Below are positions 11,735-21,797 of a DNA stretch of 64,000 nucleotides, piece after piece (position 1 is the stretch's first letter; the number at the start of each line of letters is the position of its first letter). A program made the translations under genes and the position numbers. The stretch lies in assembly GCF_002307495.1 (NCBI RefSeq), contig NZ_NTMR01000011.1, forward strand, positions 62,001 to 126,000, written 5' to 3'. The stretch is from Pseudomonas abyssi. GTDB taxonomy: Bacteria > Pseudomonadota > Gammaproteobacteria > Pseudomonadales > Pseudomonadaceae. The notes beneath the pieces are model-generated. The model was given only the letters and a program-made list of their open reading frames with translations. It made no database searches and was not told the DNA's origin.

Positions 11735-11980
11735 ATGTCTTCACCCTTTCTGGAAATCGTCGAACTCGCCAACGGTAAGGTGGCGCTGCGTCGTTCCGAC
11801 GAGGAAGGGGAGCCGTTGCTGGTAATCGAGTTTTCCGACGATGCACGTGAATATCTGCAGGGTAACTACATTGAAGTCGCCAAGGTCATGATCAGCGCAG
11901 GCATGCAAATGGCCGGGCAGATGATGGATGATGAAGACGAGGATGGCGAACTGATCCCAGAGGATCGGGTTCTGCATTGA
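11735..11980 (+). CDS. Small acidic conserved hypothetical protein
   Basis: Eighty-one residues, strongly acidic at the C-terminus (DDEDEDGELIPED). AGGAG lies 9 bases before the ATG at 11735, which decides this start over upstream alternatives. The N-terminal half (FLEIVELANGKVALRRSD) suggests beta strands; a helix with several methionines (MISAGMQMAGQMM) follows. Homologues sit at the same place, between topA and sulA, in Pseudomonas. No function is known to me. The gene ends at a terminator shared with sulA. Confidence 0.82.
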   Translation: MSSPFLEIVELANGKVALRRSDEEGEPLLVIEFSDDAREYLQGNYIEVAKVMISAGMQMAGQMMDDEDEDGELIPEDRVLH

Positions 11981-11990
11981 GTGCCGAACA

Positions 11991-12037
11991 GACACAAAAA
12001 AAGGCCAGCTTCTCAGCTGGCCTTTTTCTTTGTGTCA
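11991..12037. terminator. Bidirectional terminator between the acidic protein gene and sulA
   Basis: Core stem GGCCAGCT-TCTC-AGCTGGCC (12003-12022) is flanked by an A-run on the left and T-run on the right, and the pairing extends outward through GACACAAA/TTTGTGTC. The right arm includes the sulA stop codon. Confidence 0.9.
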
Positions 12038-12517
12038 GCCCAAATGCACGTTCAGGCTGTGGCAACGGCCGATACGGGCGGCGCGCTCAAGCCGTGGCGC
12101 GCTGCAGCTGTCCTTGTCCAGCCAGCTGACCACGGTATGGCTGCCGCCCATCTTGAGTAGGTCGCAGCACAGGGTCAGCGTGTCCATGCCGGTCTTGGAG
12201 CGCACAATCATGATGCGCTGCGGGTCAAGGTTAGCGCCGCGCAGCCATTGCTGGCTTACGGCTGCCGGCGGATCGATCAGTGTCAGCCAGCGGCGGCTGT
12301 TGCGCGTGCTCAGATCTCGCAGTACCGGGGCAAGCCATTGCAGGCACTGGCGCGCGCTGCCTTGCAGGCTCATCTCGCTGTAACTGCCTTCCGTGTCTTC
12401 GACTGGTTGCCTGAGCGTGGTATCAAGGCGCTCGTGTTTAAGTCGGCTGGCCATTAGAGCGTTGTGAAACAGGTCGGCCTGGGTCAGGGTCTGTTGTTCG
12501 GTGCGGGCGTACTGCAT
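12035..12517 (-). CDS. sulA: SOS cell-division inhibitor SulA
   Basis: SOS-induced inhibitor that sequesters FtsZ and delays division during DNA damage. The product is 160 residues from the ATG at 12517 (MQYARTEQQ), chosen because GAGGAG lies 8 bases upstream; an earlier in-frame start overlaps lexA. Recognisable SulA segments are EMSLQGSARQCLQWLAPVLRDLS, RRWLTLIDPPA and HTVVSW. The N-terminus is divergent, as is usual. It lies 10 bases downstream of lexA, so one LexA-controlled promoter probably serves both, as in Pseudomonas. The terminator overlaps its stop codon. Confidence 0.9.
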   Translation of the reverse strand: MQYARTEQQTLTQADLFHNALMASRLKHERLDTTLRQPVEDTEGSYSEMSLQGSARQCLQWLAPVLRDLSTRNSRRWLTLIDPPAAVSQQWLRGANLDPQRIMIVRSKTGMDTLTLCCDLLKMGGSHTVVSWLDKDSCSAPRLERAARIGRCHSLNVHLG

Positions 12518-12527
12518 GATCAGCTCC

Positions 12528-13136
12528 TCAGCGACGGATAACACCGACGCTTAAACCTTCAATGGTAAGTTCCTGTTCGGTGAGGTCGACTTCGATTGGC
12601 TTGAAGTCCGGGTTTTCTGCAATCAGTGAGACCTTGCGGCCCTGCTTCTGGAAGCGTTTTACCGTCACTTCTTCGCCGAGGCGCGCCACGACGATCTGGC
12701 CGTTGCGGGCTTCGCTGGTGCGGTGCACTGCCAGCAGGTCGCCATCCATGATGCCGATGTCGCGCATACTTTCACCCTGAACGCGCAGCAGATAGTCGGC
12801 GCGCGGCTGGAAAAAATCCGGATCAATGCGGCAATGATCCTCGACATTCTCCAGCGCCAGGACCGGGGCGCCAGCGGCAACGCGGCCGATGACGGGCAGC
12901 TGGCCGTCGCTGCTGTCGGTTTCCGACTCGGGCAGCCTGATACCACGGGAGGCGCCGGGAATCATCTCGATGGCGCCCTTGCGTGCCAATGCGCGCAGAT
13001 GATCCTCGGCGGCGTTAGGGGATTTGAAGCCCAGTGTCTTGGCGATGTCGACGCGGGTGGGGGGATACCCGTTGCCGTCCATGTACTCCTTAATGAAGGC
13101 CAGAACCTGCTGTTGTCGTGCGGTTAGCTTCTGCAT
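12528..13136 (-). CDS. lexA: SOS repressor LexA
   Basis: Transcriptional repressor that self-cleaves when RecA filaments form. It has 202 residues. The N-terminal winged-helix domain ([15 protein letters not shown], with [13 protein letters not shown] as recognition region) is followed by the cleavage site Ala88-Gly89 in RVAAGAP, the catalytic Ser123 ([13 protein letters not shown]) and Lys160 (EEVTVKRF). All catalytic parts are intact. An SOS box overlaps its own -10 element, giving autoregulation. sulA follows in the same operon. The ATG has only a weak ribosome site, but the N-terminus matches the family exactly. Confidence 0.97.
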   Translation of the reverse strand: MQKLTARQQQVLAFIKEYMDGNGYPPTRVDIAKTLGFKSPNAAEDHLRALARKGAIEMIPGASRGIRLPESETDSSDGQLPVIGRVAAGAPVLALENVEDHCRIDPDFFQPRADYLLRVQGESMRDIGIMDGDLLAVHRTSEARNGQIVVARLGEEVTVKRFQKQGRKVSLIAENPDFKPIEVDLTEQELTIEGLSVGVIRR

Positions 13137-13165
13137 GGGAGGGTGCCTGTGTTTTTATCCAGTAG

Positions 13166-13198
13166 CTGTGATTATATACAGTTAGTCGCAGGCGACAA
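13166..13198 (-). promoter_or_regulatory. lexA promoter with LexA (SOS) box
   Basis: Read on the minus strand, TTGTCG (13193-13198), a 16-base spacer and TATAAT (13171-13176) form a sigma-70 promoter. The 16-base LexA box at 13166-13181, CTGT-N8-ACAG, covers the -10 element. The predicted start lies about 28 bases before the lexA ATG. This is the classic SOS autorepression layout. Confidence 0.9.
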
Positions 13199-13304
13199 CC
13201 CTGAATTTGTCATCCGCTGGTGAGCGGATGGCTGTGGCTGGATGAAAATGTAAGCAAGGTCACGCAATGGCGCGTCATGAGGCGATATGAAGCAGGTGGA
13301 AGGG

Positions 13305-13348
13305 TTGACGGTATTTCGTTTTAAACGTATGTTTGAAACGACTGTTTG
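13305..13348 (+). promoter_or_regulatory. psrA promoter with tandem PsrA operators
   Basis: TTGACG (13305-13310), 17 bases, then TATGTT (13328-13333) make a plausible sigma-70 promoter. Two PsrA-type sites abut: TAAAC-GTAT-GTTTG (13322-13335), overlapping the -10 element, and GAAAC-GACT-GTTTG (13335-13348), which matches the consensus (G/C)AAAC-N4-GTTT(G/C) fully. The centres are 13 bases apart. PsrA autorepression is established in Pseudomonas. Confidence 0.8.
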
Positions 13349-13380
13349 TTTCGATCTTGTACGCCAACTGGGGAGGACGC

Positions 13381-14046
13381 ATGGCGCAGTCTGATACCGT
13401 CAAGCGCATTCTTGATGCCGCTGAGCAGCTGTTTGCGGAAAAAGGCTTTGCCGAAACCTCGCTGCGTTTGATTACCAGCAAGGCAGGGGTCAATCTGGCC
13501 GCGGTCAATTACCACTTTGGCTCAAAAAAGGCGCTGATTCAGGCGGTCTTCGTGCGCTTTCTGGACCCCTTTGTCAGCAGCCTTGAACGTGAGCTCGACC
13601 TGCGTGAGCGGCGTGGCGATGCGGGGCAGCAAAGTCTGGAGACCTTGCTTGAGATGCTGGTCGATCAGGCGCTGGCGGTCAAGCCGCGCAGCGGCAATGA
13701 TTTGGCGACATTCATGCGTTTGTTGGGGCTTGCCTTCAGTCAGAGTCAGGGGCATTTGCGCAAGTATCTGAGCGAGGTGTACGGCAAGGTGTTCCAGCGC
13801 TATATGGGACTGGTTGTCGGTGCTGTACCCGGAATCCCGCCACAGGAGCTGTTCTGGCGCGTGCATTTCATGCTCGGTAGTGCCGCTTTCACCATGTCCA
13901 GCATGAAGGCGCTGCGTGCCATCGCCGAGGCTGAGCTGGGTGAGCCGCGTCCGGTTGATAGTGTGCTGCGTTTGATGGTGCCGTTCCTGGCTGCGGGCAT
14001 GCGCGCCGATAGTGCGGTTGCCGAGCCGCAGGTCGCGCCCGTCTGA
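13381..14046 (+). CDS. psrA: TetR-family fatty-acid regulator PsrA
   Basis: Regulator that senses long-chain fatty acids; in Pseudomonas it represses itself and beta-oxidation genes and activates rpoS. The product has 221 residues from the ATG at 13381 (GGGGAGGA upstream). The N-terminal TetR helix-turn-helix, TSLRLITSKAGVNLAAVNYHF (about 20-40), is essentially the PsrA sequence; the C-terminal effector and dimer domain follows. A longer upstream TTG start would place the operator inside the gene and is rejected. It diverges from lexA. Tandem operators in its promoter indicate autoregulation. Confidence 0.95.
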   Translation: MAQSDTVKRILDAAEQLFAEKGFAETSLRLITSKAGVNLAAVNYHFGSKKALIQAVFVRFLDPFVSSLERELDLRERRGDAGQQSLETLLEMLVDQALAVKPRSGNDLATFMRLLGLAFSQSQGHLRKYLSEVYGKVFQRYMGLVVGAVPGIPPQELFWRVHFMLGSAAFTMSSMKALRAIAEAELGEPRPVDSVLRLMVPFLAAGMRADSAVAEPQVAPV

Positions 14047-14106
14047 TTTCGCCGCATTTACCTCTGCTGCGCCGTCCGCTATGGTGTGCGCAGCGTTGGA
14101 GGTGAC

Positions 14107-14592
14107 ATGCAGCTCGACCATATCCATATTTCCCTTTCTGATCAGCAGCTCGTCGGTTTTGTCGATGGTCAGCCGGTGTGCCGCTATCCGGTATCTACGG
14201 CGCTCAACGGCGCAGGCGAAGCCGAGGGCTCCGGTTGTACCCCGCGAGGTCGTCACCGCATCCGCGCGCGCATTGGCGAGGGGTTGCCGTTGGGGTCGGT
14301 ATTCATCGGCCGCCGACCGACCGGTGAGGTCTGGTCCGCTGAGCTGGCGGAAGCCTTCCCGCAGCGTGACTGGATTCTGAGTCGCATCCTCTGGTTGTGC
14401 GGCGAGCAGACCGGATTCAACCGCGGCGGCAGTGTCGATTCCCAGCGACGCTACATCTATATACATGGCACCGGCGATGATCAGCCGATGGGTCGCCCGC
14501 TGTCCCACGGTTGCATACGTATGCGCAACACGGATCTGCTGGAACTGTTTGCTTGCGTGCCGGTCGGTTGCATAGTTCAGATCGACGCCTGA
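14107..14592 (+). CDS. L,D-transpeptidase (YkuD) domain protein
   Basis: YkuD-fold enzyme of 161 residues. YkuD enzymes use a cysteine to form 3-3 peptidoglycan cross-links or attach lipoproteins to the wall. The catalytic signature SHGCIRM is present with Cys136 and His134 region, and the upstream HGTGDD supplies the second histidine. The ATG at 14107 has GGAGGTG upstream. No signal peptide is visible, which is odd for a periplasmic enzyme: it may be exported another way or act on cytoplasmic muropeptides. The neighbour nagZ recycles muropeptides, so a role in recycling is conceivable (inference). Confidence 0.88.
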   Translation: MQLDHIHISLSDQQLVGFVDGQPVCRYPVSTALNGAGEAEGSGCTPRGRHRIRARIGEGLPLGSVFIGRRPTGEVWSAELAEAFPQRDWILSRILWLCGEQTGFNRGGSVDSQRRYIYIHGTGDDQPMGRPLSHGCIRMRNTDLLELFACVPVGCIVQIDA

Positions 14593-14650
14593 TGTTTACC
14601 GCTCGCGCGGCGGATTCAGGCGTTTTTGTGTTTCATCAGGAGAATACGCA

Positions 14651-15651
14651 TTGAAACAGGGTGCATTGATGCTGGACCTGCCCGGCCTGTGGTTGCAGGC
14701 GGAGGATCGCCAATTGTTGCGTCAGCCGGAGGTGGCAGGGCTGATCCTGTTCGCTCGCAATACCGAGTCGCCGCAGCAGGTAACCGAGCTGGTACGGGCG
14801 ATTCGCGCGGAGCGTCCGGACATGCTGATCGCGATCGATCAGGAGGGGGGGCGTGTTCAGCGTTTGCGGCGCGAGGTGCTGCGCCTGCCGGCGTTGGCGG
14901 ATGTGGCCGCGGTCGCTGATGAGCGTGCAGAGGAGGTTGCACGAACCGCCGCCTGGTTGATGGCGACCGAGATGCTCGCCTGTGGTATCGATATCAGCTT
15001 TGCGCCGGTGCTGGATCTGGATTACGGCCGTAGCCAGGTGATCGGTAACCGGTCGCTGGGCGGCGACCCTGAGCGCGTTACCCGCCTGGCCAGTGCCTAT
15101 CTGGATGGGCTGCACGCTGCCGGCATGGCGGCCACGGGCAAGCACTTCCCCGGGCATGGCTGGGCTGAGGCCGACTCGCACTTTGCATTGCCGGTCGATG
15201 ACCGTCCGCTGGAGGATATCCGCCGCACGGATCTGGTGCCCTTCGCCCAGCTTGCAGCCAGGCTGGACGGCATCATGCCGGCGCATGTTGTTTATTCGCA
15301 GGTCGACAGTCTGCCGGCAGGGTTCTCAGCGCGCTGGCTGCAGGAGATCCTGCGCGCCGAGCTGGGTTTTGCTGGCGTGATCTTCAGCGATGATCTGACG
15401 ATGGCCGGTGCGCACGCCGTTGGCGGCATTCCTGAGCGTATCGACGCGGCCCAGGCCGCCGGTGGCGATATGCTGCTGATTTGCAATGATCGGGCGGCGG
15501 CCGAAGAGGGGCTGGTGCACGCGCAGCGTATTGGCTTGCAGGCACCGGCACACATCTCGCGCATGCTGGCTCGCCAGCCGGTGGCGGCTGATTACCGGGC
15601 GACACCGCAGTGGCGCGCTGCCGTATCCGTTTTAAAGGAGTTTGAGCTGGT

Positions 15652-15655
<4 letters not shown>
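14651..15655 (+). CDS. nagZ: Beta-N-acetylhexosaminidase NagZ
   Basis: Cytosolic glycoside hydrolase family 3 enzyme that removes GlcNAc from 1,6-anhydro-muropeptides during wall recycling, and so influences AmpC induction. It has 334 residues from a TTG at 14651, preferred over an ATG at 14669 because AGGAGA lies 8 bases before the TTG and the family begins M-x-GxLMLD. The signature KHFPGHGWAEADSH (Lys164-His165 for substrate binding, with the catalytic histidine in the same loop) and FSDDLTMAG with the nucleophilic aspartate are intact. The mechanosensitive channel gene overlaps its stop. Confidence 0.95.
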
Positions 15656-17552
<1,897 letters not shown>

Positions 17553-17567
17553 GCCGCCGATCGCGGG

Positions 17568-18134
17568 TCAGCGTCGAATGGTGACCAGCATGCCGAGGCT
17601 TTGATGGTCCAGATAATGTACTTCATTCGGACGCAGGGCGCGGGTTTGGTGCAGTTGCTCGGATACCACTGACGAGCTTGTCTGGATGCCGAGTCCGGCA
17701 GCAGGGCGGTTGCGCCAGAAGGCGACCTGCAGCTCGGTCAGGTTGTCCTGGCTCAGGCGAACCAGACCCTGCACCGGATAGATGCCGTTGTCAGCCTGGC
17801 CGCGATGCAGTGCCACCACCAGGTCGTTGTCCAGCGGCTGCGACCAGGCCTGATGCAGGTAGATCTCATACCCACTTTGTTCGAGCTTGCGGACCTGACT
17901 GTCGAGTTGATAGCGGGTCTTGTCGATGCTGCGTACATCGGCGCGAGCCGTCGAGGTCAGGTCGACCGCGTCGGCGCTCCAGTCCAGGTCTGGCGGGGTG
18001 CCTTGCACCAGCGGGGAGGAAGGCTGGCCAAAGAAGACCACCTCAACCAGGTAGTCCTCCGCCTGAGCGATTGGCGCGGCGGCCAGCAGGGTGGTCAGCA
18101 GTAGCAGGCCGAGCGCGTTGCTCAACTGTTTCAT
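17568..18134 (-). CDS. CsiV-family periplasmic protein
   Basis: Product of 188 residues with a signal peptide (about 1-25, ending PIAQA). The mature protein begins EDYLVEVVFFGQPS, which fits the CsiV group; CsiV was described in Vibrio cholerae as a peptidoglycan-binding partner in wall-amino-acid response. The start overlaps the mfd stop (ATGA), so it is translated from the mfd message. The C-terminus contains NEVHYLDHQSLGMLVTIRR, matching the usual end of these proteins. It converges on the phosphorylase gene with only 15 bases between. Its role in pseudomonads is unknown. Confidence 0.8.
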   Translation of the reverse strand: MKQLSNALGLLLLTTLLAAAPIAQAEDYLVEVVFFGQPSSPLVQGTPPDLDWSADAVDLTSTARADVRSIDKTRYQLDSQVRKLEQSGYEIYLHQAWSQPLDNDLVVALHRGQADNGIYPVQGLVRLSQDNLTELQVAFWRNRPAAGLGIQTSSSVVSEQLHQTRALRPNEVHYLDHQSLGMLVTIRR

Positions 18135-21100
18135 GGGCGTTTTCCTTTGCCTTGTGGGGTGTTGGGCGGGGTTTCTGTGAGGCGCTCCAAGAGTGCCTCC
18201 ACGGTGTTCAGGCGCAATTCGGCATTGCCCATCGGGGCATTGAAGCGGAATACCGTGGCGCCTTCAAGACGGTAGCGCTGCGGGCTGTCCTGAATCATGC
18301 GCACCAGAATCATCGGGTCGATACGCGTGTCGGCGGCAAACTCGATGCGGCCGTGTTCGGCGCCGACGTCGATCTTGCTGATACCCAGCGGTTCGCAGTG
18401 CAGCTTGAGTGCAGTAATGCGGAACAATGTCTTGACCTGCTCGGGCAGCAGGCCGAAACGGTCGATCATTTCTACCTGCAGGTCCTTCAGTGCCTCGTCA
18501 TCGGCCGCGTTGGCGATGCGCTTGTAGAGGATCAGTCGCGCGTGCACATCTGGCAGATAATCCTCGGGGATCAGCGCGGGCAGGCGGAGATTGATGTCGG
18601 TGCCGCCGCCCAGCGGTTGTTCCAGCTCGGGCTGCTTGCCCTGCTTGATGGCCTTGACCGCGCGCTCCAGCATTTCCATGTAAAGGGTGAAGCCAACTGC
18701 CTGGATTTGACCGCTCTGGCCATCGCCGAGCAACTCGCCGGCGCCGCGAATCTCCAGATCGTGGGTGGCCAGCGTGAAGCCGGCGCCGAGGTCCTGGGCG
18801 GCGGCGATGGCTTCCAGGCGCTTCTCGGCGTCGCTGGTGACCTTGCGGCCCTCCGGTGTCAGCAGATAGGCGTAGGCCTGGTGGTGGCTGCGGCCGACGC
18901 GGCCGCGCAGCTGATGTAGCTGCGCCAAACCGAATTTGTCGGCGCGCTCAATGATGATGGTGTTGGCGCTGGGCACATCGATGCCGGTCTCGATAATGGT
19001 ACTGGTCACCAGGATGTTGAAGCGGCGATGGTAAAAATCGCGCATCACCTGTTCCAGGGCGCGCTCAGGCATCTGACCGTGGCTGATGCCAATGCGCGCC
19101 TCCGGCACCAGTTCGGCCAGGTCTGCTGCGCACTTCTCGATGGTTTCTACCTCGTTGTGCAGGTAGTAGACCTGGCCGCCGCGCAGCAGCTCACGCAGGA
19201 TCGCCTCCTTGACCACGGGCTTCTGCTGGACCATGACAAAGGTCTTGACCGACAGGCGACGGGCCGGTGGTGTGGCGATGATCGACAGATCGCGCATGCC
19301 CGAGAAGGACATGTTCAGGGTGCGCGGGATCGGCGTGGCGGTCAGGGTCAATACATCGACTTCGCTACGCAGGGCTTTGAGTGCCTCTTTCTGGCGCACA
19401 CCAAAGCGGTGCTCTTCGTCGATGATCACCAGGCCGAGATCCTGGAACTGCACATCACCCTGCAGCAGCTTGTGGGTGCCGATCATGATATCGACCTTGC
19501 CCTCGGCCAGCTCGGCGGCGGCGGCTTTGACTTCCTTGGCGGACTTGAAGCGCGACATCACCTCGACGCGCACTGGCCAGTTGGCGAAGCGGTCCTTGAA
19601 GCTGTTGTAGTGCTGCTGGGCGAGCAGGGTTGTGGGCACCAGAACGGCGACCTGCTTGCCGCTGTGCACCGCCAGGAAGGCTGCGCGCATGGCGACTTCG
19701 GTCTTGCCGAAGCCCACATCGCCGCAGACCAGTCGGTCCATCGGCTGGTTACTGGTCATATCGCTGACCACTGCCTCGATGGCGGCAGCCTGATCGGCGG
19801 TCTCCTCGAACGGAAAGTCGTCGGCAAAACTCTGGTAGTCCTGCTCGGGGTTGGCAAAGCTGAAGCCCTGGCGAGCGGCGCGACGGGCGTAGACGTCGAG
19901 CAGTTCGGCGGCCACGTCGCGGACCTTTTCGGCGGCCTTGCGGCGCGCCTTTTGCCACTGGTCGGAGCCCAAGCGGTGCAGTGGCGCGCTGCCGTCGTCG
20001 CTGCCGGAGTAGCGCGCAATAAGATGCAGGTTGGCGACCGGGACGTATAGCTTGGCCTCGTCGGCGTATTCCAGCACCAGAAACTCGGCTTGCTGATCCT
20101 CGACCGTCAGGTTGGTCAAGCCGAGGTAGCGGCCGACCCCGTGGTCGATGTGCACGACTGGCGCGCCCTCGCGCAGTTCGGTCAGGTTGCGAATCACGGC
20201 ATCGCCGAGATCGGTGGCCTTGCCGCGGCGGCGGCGCTGCATCACGCGCTGACCGAACAGCTGACTCTCGGCGATCAGGGCCACGCCCGCGCTATTGATC
20301 TGCATGCCCTGGTCGAGCGGGGCGATGGTAATGGCGACCTTGCTCTGGCTGGCTGTGAACGCCGGCCAGCTGCCAATCGGTTCTGGCTTGAGCTGAATGC
20401 GGGCCAGCAGCTCGGTCAGCGCCTCGCGGCGACCGGCGGTCTCGGCGACAAACAGCGTCCGGCCTGCGTGCTGATCGAGAAAACGCTGCAATGCCTGTAA
20501 CGGGTTTTCCAGCTTGTTATCGATGGCCAGTTCTGCCGGTGCCGGGCAATCGAACACGTTGGCCTGTGGCTCATTGGGCTGATCCTGATGGCAGATAATG
20601 CGGGGTTGGCGCTTGAGCTGGGCAAACGCCTCCTCCACCGGCAGAAACAGTTCGCCCGGAGGCAGTAGCGGGCGCGTAGGGTCAACACCCTGTTCGCTGT
20701 GGCGAGTACGCACGTCTTGCCAGAAATGCTCGGCGCTCTGTTCGATGCCGGGCAGGGTAAACAGCCGGGTATTGTCCGGCAGGTAGTCGAATAGGCTGGC
20801 CAGCTCGTCAAAGAACAGCGGCAGGTAATACTCGATGCCGGGGGGGACCAGCCCCTCGCTCAAATCCTGATACAGCGGGCAGCGACGGTGGTCGACCTCG
20901 AAGCGCTCGCGAAAGCGCGCCCGAAAACCGGTCAGGGCCGACTTGTCGAGCGGGAACTCCTTGGCCGGCAGCAGGTGAATGCGCTCAACCTTGTCGATGG
21001 AGCGCTGGCTCTCGGGGTCAAAGGTGCGCAGGGTTTCGATTTCCTCATCGAACAGGTCGATGCGGTAGGGCAGGTTGCTGCCCATGGGATACAGATCCAG

Positions 21101-21616
21101 CAGGGCGCCGCGCACTGCGTAGTCGCCGTGTTCATACACGGTGTCCACGCAGCGGTAGCCGGCGGCGTCCAGATTCAGGCGCATCTGGTCGATGTCCAGC
21201 CGCTGGCCGACTTCCATCAGCAGCACTGAGCCGCCGAGGAAAGCCCGGGGCGGCAAGCGATGCAGGACCGTAGTCATCGGCACCACGAGAATGCCTTGTT
21301 CGATACGCGGCAGCTGAAACAGAGTTTTCAGGCGCTGGGAAATGATGTCCTGGTGCGGCGAGAAGCGGTCGTAGGGCAGGGTTTCCCAGTCGGGGAAGCT
21401 GATGACCGGCAGCTGCGGTGCAAAGAAGCGCAGCTCCTGTTCCAGGCTGTCGGCCGAGGCGCTGTCGGGGGTGATGACCAGACTCAGGCCGGCGTGCTGC
21501 TCGGCTCCTTCGGCGATCGCCAGCGCCCGGGCTGCGCCCTGCAAACCGGTCCAATACAAGCGATTGCCGGTGGTGGTCGTCAGAGGAGGAGATAGCAGCG
21601 GCTGTGATGCAGGCAT
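18131..21616 (-). CDS. mfd: Transcription-repair coupling factor Mfd
   Basis: ATP-driven translocase that removes RNA polymerase stalled at lesions and recruits UvrA. It has 1161 residues, full length. The N-terminal UvrB-like domains (FPDWETLPYDRFSPHQD) are followed by the polymerase-interaction domain (VHIDHGVGRYLGL), then the RecG-like motor with Walker A GDVGFGKTE (about 630) and DEEHRFGVRQKE (about 732), LTATPIPRTL, and motif VI QLRGRVGRS. The TRCF C-terminal domain is intact. A long intergenic-free 3' end overlaps csiV. It diverges from the GAPDH gene. Confidence 0.97.
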   Translation of the reverse strand: MPASQPLLSPPLTTTTGNRLYWTGLQGAARALAIAEGAEQHAGLSLVITPDSASADSLEQELRFFAPQLPVISFPDWETLPYDRFSPHQDIISQRLKTLFQLPRIEQGILVVPMTTVLHRLPPRAFLGGSVLLMEVGQRLDIDQMRLNLDAAGYRCVDTVYEHGDYAVRGALLDLYPMGSNLPYRIDLFDEEIETLRTFDPESQRSIDKVERIHLLPAKEFPLDKSALTGFRARFRERFEVDHRRCPLYQDLSEGLVPPGIEYYLPLFFDELASLFDYLPDNTRLFTLPGIEQSAEHFWQDVRTRHSEQGVDPTRPLLPPGELFLPVEEAFAQLKRQPRIICHQDQPNEPQANVFDCPAPAELAIDNKLENPLQALQRFLDQHAGRTLFVAETAGRREALTELLARIQLKPEPIGSWPAFTASQSKVAITIAPLDQGMQINSAGVALIAESQLFGQRVMQRRRRGKATDLGDAVIRNLTELREGAPVVHIDHGVGRYLGLTNLTVEDQQAEFLVLEYADEAKLYVPVANLHLIARYSGSDDGSAPLHRLGSDQWQKARRKAAEKVRDVAAELLDVYARRAARQGFSFANPEQDYQSFADDFPFEETADQAAAIEAVVSDMTSNQPMDRLVCGDVGFGKTEVAMRAAFLAVHSGKQVAVLVPTTLLAQQHYNSFKDRFANWPVRVEVMSRFKSAKEVKAAAAELAEGKVDIMIGTHKLLQGDVQFQDLGLVIIDEEHRFGVRQKEALKALRSEVDVLTLTATPIPRTLNMSFSGMRDLSIIATPPARRLSVKTFVMVQQKPVVKEAILRELLRGGQVYYLHNEVETIEKCAADLAELVPEARIGISHGQMPERALEQVMRDFYHRRFNILVTSTIIETGIDVPSANTIIIERADKFGLAQLHQLRGRVGRSHHQAYAYLLTPEGRKVTSDAEKRLEAIAAAQDLGAGFTLATHDLEIRGAGELLGDGQSGQIQAVGFTLYMEMLERAVKAIKQGKQPELEQPLGGGTDINLRLPALIPEDYLPDVHARLILYKRIANAADDEALKDLQVEMIDRFGLLPEQVKTLFRITALKLHCEPLGISKIDVGAEHGRIEFAADTRIDPMILVRMIQDSPQRYRLEGATVFRFNAPMGNAELRLNTVEALLERLTETPPNTPQGKGKRP

Positions 21617-21797
21617 GCGATGACTCTTGGGTTGGTTCGGGTTGCGCTGGCCAGCGGCCGGCTGACGAAGGCAGGCAGTTTACCGCGCTCGCCACCTTTG
21701 TGCCCATGTCGGCTGGTTTTTTGCGAATCATTGCCTATGACGGCCACTGAACGCATAATATGCGGCCTTTAGTTACCAAGACTTGGAAGGTATAGCC

